A DNA stretch of 64,000 bases from Ordospora colligata OC4. Lineage: Eukaryota > Microsporidia > Ordosporidae. This document shows positions 61,542-64,000 of this stretch, one piece after another. The notes beneath the pieces are model-generated. The model saw only the letters and a list, made by a program, of their open reading frames with translations, was not told where the DNA came from and did no database searches. The DNA is taken from NCBI RefSeq assembly GCF_000803265.1, contig NW_014575401.1, positions 1-64,000 of the forward strand. The letters run 5' to 3'. Position 1 is the stretch's first letter. Every line of letters begins with the position of its first letter. The translations under genes and the position numbers were made by a program.

Positions 61542-63095
61542 TCAAATGCCATCATCAAGATCTCCTGCCAACAGTTTTCTAAACCTCCCCATAACATCTC
61601 CTTCCAAACGACTTCGTGCTTTTTTCTCTACATCCGGTATAAACTCATCTCGTATAATCATATGATCTGTCGTGTGTTTTTTTGATTCTGTGTTTTCATT
61701 CATTTTTTCGGAATTAGCTTTGTCTTCTAGGAACCTTTTCCCGTCTATCTTCCCTTCATTTACTTTTACATTCTCCATCTTAATGTTTGCTTTTGCTTTA
61801 TTCATCATTCGTTTTTTCAGATCATCATCCAAATATTTGTAAGGTTTTGCTTTTGAAATCGATTCATATTCATGATCATGCCAAACACTATGACTGCTTT
61901 TAGGTGACTCTTTGGCACTCGGCTCATCTGCATAGAGTCCATAATCACCGTGCACAAACGCCTTTCTAGAAAAAACCTTGCCATACGAACTTCCATGATG
62001 TCCAGCGCCTTGTTCCTTTTCTATAACTGAATAATGTCCGTGATTGTGCTCGTTCTCTATCTCATTTTTGCCTTGATAATCATATTGATCAAAGCTACTT
62101 ATTGCTTTCTTCTTAAGAACATCCTCGGCAGGTTCTAACTTAAATATTTGATCCGTGGAGCTTGAACAAGGCATAAATATAAACGAACCCTTGTAATATG
62201 TTACACAGGAGTTGTTATTGCCAATAAGAAGGAAACTGCCCTCCCCATCAATCTCTTTCACATTCACATTCTTTATCACATATCCAAAATCATGGTAGTC
62301 CATCTTTGAGTCGCTTTCAACCAGATGCTCTATTATTCTTGATGATCCATATCGCTTTTGTTTACTACTTGACTCACCACTCAAGTATTCAGCAATATCT
62401 GCATCTACCTTTGTTGTTCCTCTGATTTCATTACTGAACTCTACATCAGTTTTAGTCACTTCAGATACATCTTCTTCATCTTTATCTGTTGCAATCGAGT
62501 CATTCTTGATCATCACATCAACATGGCTTGTATTCGTGTCGATTCCATTGTGATTGACTTGCTTTTGCTTTTCAATAGTAGCCTTTGCAATATATGCCCT
62601 TTCACTATCAGGCCTTTCTTTAACTATATGAGAATCAACATACCGATGAGATAACTGTCTGTGCACAATCTTGTCATTCATAGAGCGCATTTTGTGCTGA
62701 TCATCGTAAGTGTGATTTTCTGTTCTTGATCGCCGTTCATCCTTTGACTTGCTTTGAGATAGATATTCAAACGGATTGATCTTTTTCTTGCGTTGATCGG
62801 TCTGAGAATCAGGCGCTGACAAGAGGAATTGTATTCCTCGATCTTCAATTGCATTGTATGCAATTAACTTGATCTCTAGTCCACCTTGTGCCATCGCCAA
62901 TGTGTAGTACACCCCATCGTTGAAAAAATACAATGCTCTATTATGGATTACCACGTGCTGATTCGACAGAGTAGGCAGTCTTGGTGATTGTAGAATCAGG
63001 TTTCCATTAGCATTTGTGGCATACATGTTCTCCTTGCTTTTCAGTCTCAGTAGTCTACTGCAGATAACAAACTGTATCCATAGGAGTATCAGCAT
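61542..63095 (-). CDS. Secreted protein with possible split beta-trefoil
   Basis: A 517-aa protein with an N-terminal signal peptide (MLILLWIQFVICSRLL) and no later membrane segment, so it is probably secreted or in the spore wall. Two beta-rich parts, about 25-95 (ATNANGNLILQSPRLPTLSN) and about 265-330 (GEGSFLLIGNNNSCVTYYKG, then SFIFMPCSSSTDQIFKLEP), are separated by a disordered, charged insert; the C-x-x-x-x-x-Q-x-F-x-L pattern recalls ricin-B-like trefoils, which microsporidia secrete. The C-terminal 180 residues are Lys/Glu/His-rich and disordered. Function unknown. Confidence 0.8.
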   Translation of the reverse strand: MLILLWIQFVICSRLLRLKSKENMYATNANGNLILQSPRLPTLSNQHVVIHNRALYFFNDGVYYTLAMAQGGLEIKLIAYNAIEDRGIQFLLSAPDSQTDQRKKKINPFEYLSQSKSKDERRSRTENHTYDDQHKMRSMNDKIVHRQLSHRYVDSHIVKERPDSERAYIAKATIEKQKQVNHNGIDTNTSHVDVMIKNDSIATDKDEEDVSEVTKTDVEFSNEIRGTTKVDADIAEYLSGESSSKQKRYGSSRIIEHLVESDSKMDYHDFGYVIKNVNVKEIDGEGSFLLIGNNNSCVTYYKGSFIFMPCSSSTDQIFKLEPAEDVLKKKAISSFDQYDYQGKNEIENEHNHGHYSVIEKEQGAGHHGSSYGKVFSRKAFVHGDYGLYADEPSAKESPKSSHSVWHDHEYESISKAKPYKYLDDDLKKRMMNKAKANIKMENVKVNEGKIDGKRFLEDKANSEKMNENTESKKHTTDHMIIRDEFIPDVEKKARSRLEGDVMGRFRKLLAGDLDDGI

Positions 63096-63251
63096 TCAGA
63101 TATTTCTGTTGTTTACTAGTGTTTGCATTAACTTCACTGCGTTTCATTAAGCTATTCTCGTCTGTTTCATGCTAAAATGTTTCGAATAAATAGATTTATT
63201 ATAGACAGGTCCAGTCGCTTGCTCAGAGCTTCTTTACTCAACATTTATTGC
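63096..63251. other. Short spacer
   Basis: 156 bp between two minus-strand genes. No gene or motif recognised apart from an AATAAA-type word near 63187. Confidence 0.3.
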
Positions 63252-64000
63252 TCATATCTTTACACCTGTAGTGCTGACCTGGATAACCTTCAACTGTGTG
63301 GGCCTGTATGTTGTTGCATATCCCGTGGACCAGTCATTCCCAGTGGCATACACATAATAAGATCCTGTTGCATTGAATCTACCACATGTTATTGGATGGC
63401 TTTCATTCTGTGTAAAAATCTTCATTCTGGCTTGAGAGTCAAAAAACACAATTGTTCCATCTCCTCCTGCCGTTGCTAGTATGTTCTGATTGGTTGGCAA
63501 AAAGGAAACAGAATTAACTGCATAAACCTTGGTGTCAACTCTATGGCATCTGAAAATCATCTTTTTTACTGGTGAATTAATGTTGAATATTTCTGCCTTG
63601 CCCTCAATCCCTCCAAGTGCAAATGTTTCGTTGTCCTGCGCACATGTTATCGATCTTATCATCCAATTCAGCTTTGAAACATGGCTTTTCTTCTGGTTGA
63701 TGTCGTTCAGGTTGTATGTCGCTACTTCGTTGCCTGAGAGAGACATCGCCAACAATTCCTTCTCAAGATCCATTGCATAAACTTTTCCAGAAAGATCCAG
63801 AGAAAACACAAGTTTAGAAGATCTAACATCCCAAAACTTAACTGTCTTGTCCCATGATCCGGTAACTATCATGTTTGAAAAATACCTTACAGACTTTACT
63901 CCTGCACTATGTGCCTGAAAAAAAGATGTTTGATTGCTTTGTAAATCCACCATCTGCAGACTCCCATCCACTGCCCCTGCAAATACCAGTGACGGATTCT
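63252..64000 (-). CDS. GLE2: WD40 mRNA export factor RAE1/GLE2, 5' end cut by window edge
   Basis: An open frame of about 249 codons that continues beyond the right edge, so the N-terminus is missing. It begins NPSLVFAGAVDGSLQMVDLQ and shows WD repeats (IVTGSWDKTVKFWDVR; FALGGIEGKAEIFNI; ILATAGGDGTIVFFDSQAR). GGIEGKAEI, the VYAVNSVSFLP strand and the final YVYATGNDWSTG are the Rae1/Gle2 signatures and separate it from Bub3. It serves mRNA export at the nuclear pore. Confidence 0.88.
   Translation of the reverse strand, partial: NPSLVFAGAVDGSLQMVDLQSNQTSFFQAHSAGVKSVRYFSNMIVTGSWDKTVKFWDVRSSKLVFSLDLSGKVYAMDLEKELLAMSLSGNEVATYNLNDINQKKSHVSKLNWMIRSITCAQDNETFALGGIEGKAEIFNINSPVKKMIFRCHRVDTKVYAVNSVSFLPTNQNILATAGGDGTIVFFDSQARMKIFTQNESHPITCGRFNATGSYYVYATGNDWSTGYATTYRPTQLKVIQVSTTGVKI

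Noticed and set aside
1..64000. CRISPR arrays, insertion sequences, bacterial operon signals, rRNA
   Set aside because: None seen; the genes are eukaryotic nuclear genes.

Overview
The window looks like a stretch of a microsporidian nuclear chromosome, probably from the Encephalitozoon/Ordospora side of the phylum. Proteins are eukaryotic but shortened, genes lie 50-200 bp apart on both strands, and the DNA is moderately AT-rich. A CCC motif sits just before most start codons, with an AAATTT-type box a few bases further up for ribosomal protein genes. Three ribosomal protein genes carry introns of 26-31 bp at the initiator codon. The species cannot be fixed from sequence alone.

Layout. Positions 1-6.5 kb form an accessory, possibly subtelomeric block: a membrane protein gene cut by the window edge (1-1495, minus), a small polytopic protein (1617-2327), and a decayed 3.7-kb gene with internal repeats of about 390 bp and a C-terminal membrane anchor (2420-6135). 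From 6.5 kb onward the window is dense housekeeping sequence. 6.5-23.7 kb holds a Myb protein, RCL1, ribulose-phosphate epimerase, CWC24, eL19, an ERV2-like oxidase, TFIIB, uS13, eL36, a large helical protein, LSM6, a zinc finger, EPL1, OLA1, a SAP protein and eL14. 23.7-34 kb holds MED21-like, CTR9, PUS7, an RRN7-like factor, DBP10, tRNA-Arg, two HMG-box genes, SEC17 and an SLC35C2-type transporter. 34-50 kb holds U2 snRNA, GPN2, a RING-CH ligase, a DFG10-like reductase, DPH2, a J-like protein, an OB-fold protein, ferritin, RQC2, CDT1, PSF2, VTC4, APC8/CDC23 and eRF3. 51-64 kb holds eS26, CDC50, VPS45, a KH protein, an amino acid permease, deoxyhypusine hydroxylase, a PAQR protein, NOT3/5, TRF4, NDP kinase, a secreted protein and the start-truncated RAE1/GLE2.

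How it fits together. Splicing is represented by both substrates (the eL19, eL14 and eS26 introns) and machinery (U2 snRNA, LSM6, CWC24). The U2 branch-recognition GTAGTA and the TACTAAT of the eL19 intron are complementary in the canonical way. Translation and its quality control are well covered (ribosomal proteins, eRF3, RQC2, OLA1, DPH2, DOHH), as are transcription (TFIIB, Mediator, Paf1 complex, NuA4, RRN7-like, GPN2), mRNA decay (NOT3/5, TRF4) and replication/cell cycle (CDT1, PSF2, APC8). Many proteins are cut down to the catalytic or core domain, as expected for a reduced parasite genome. No rRNA, CRISPR array, insertion sequence or telomeric repeat was seen.
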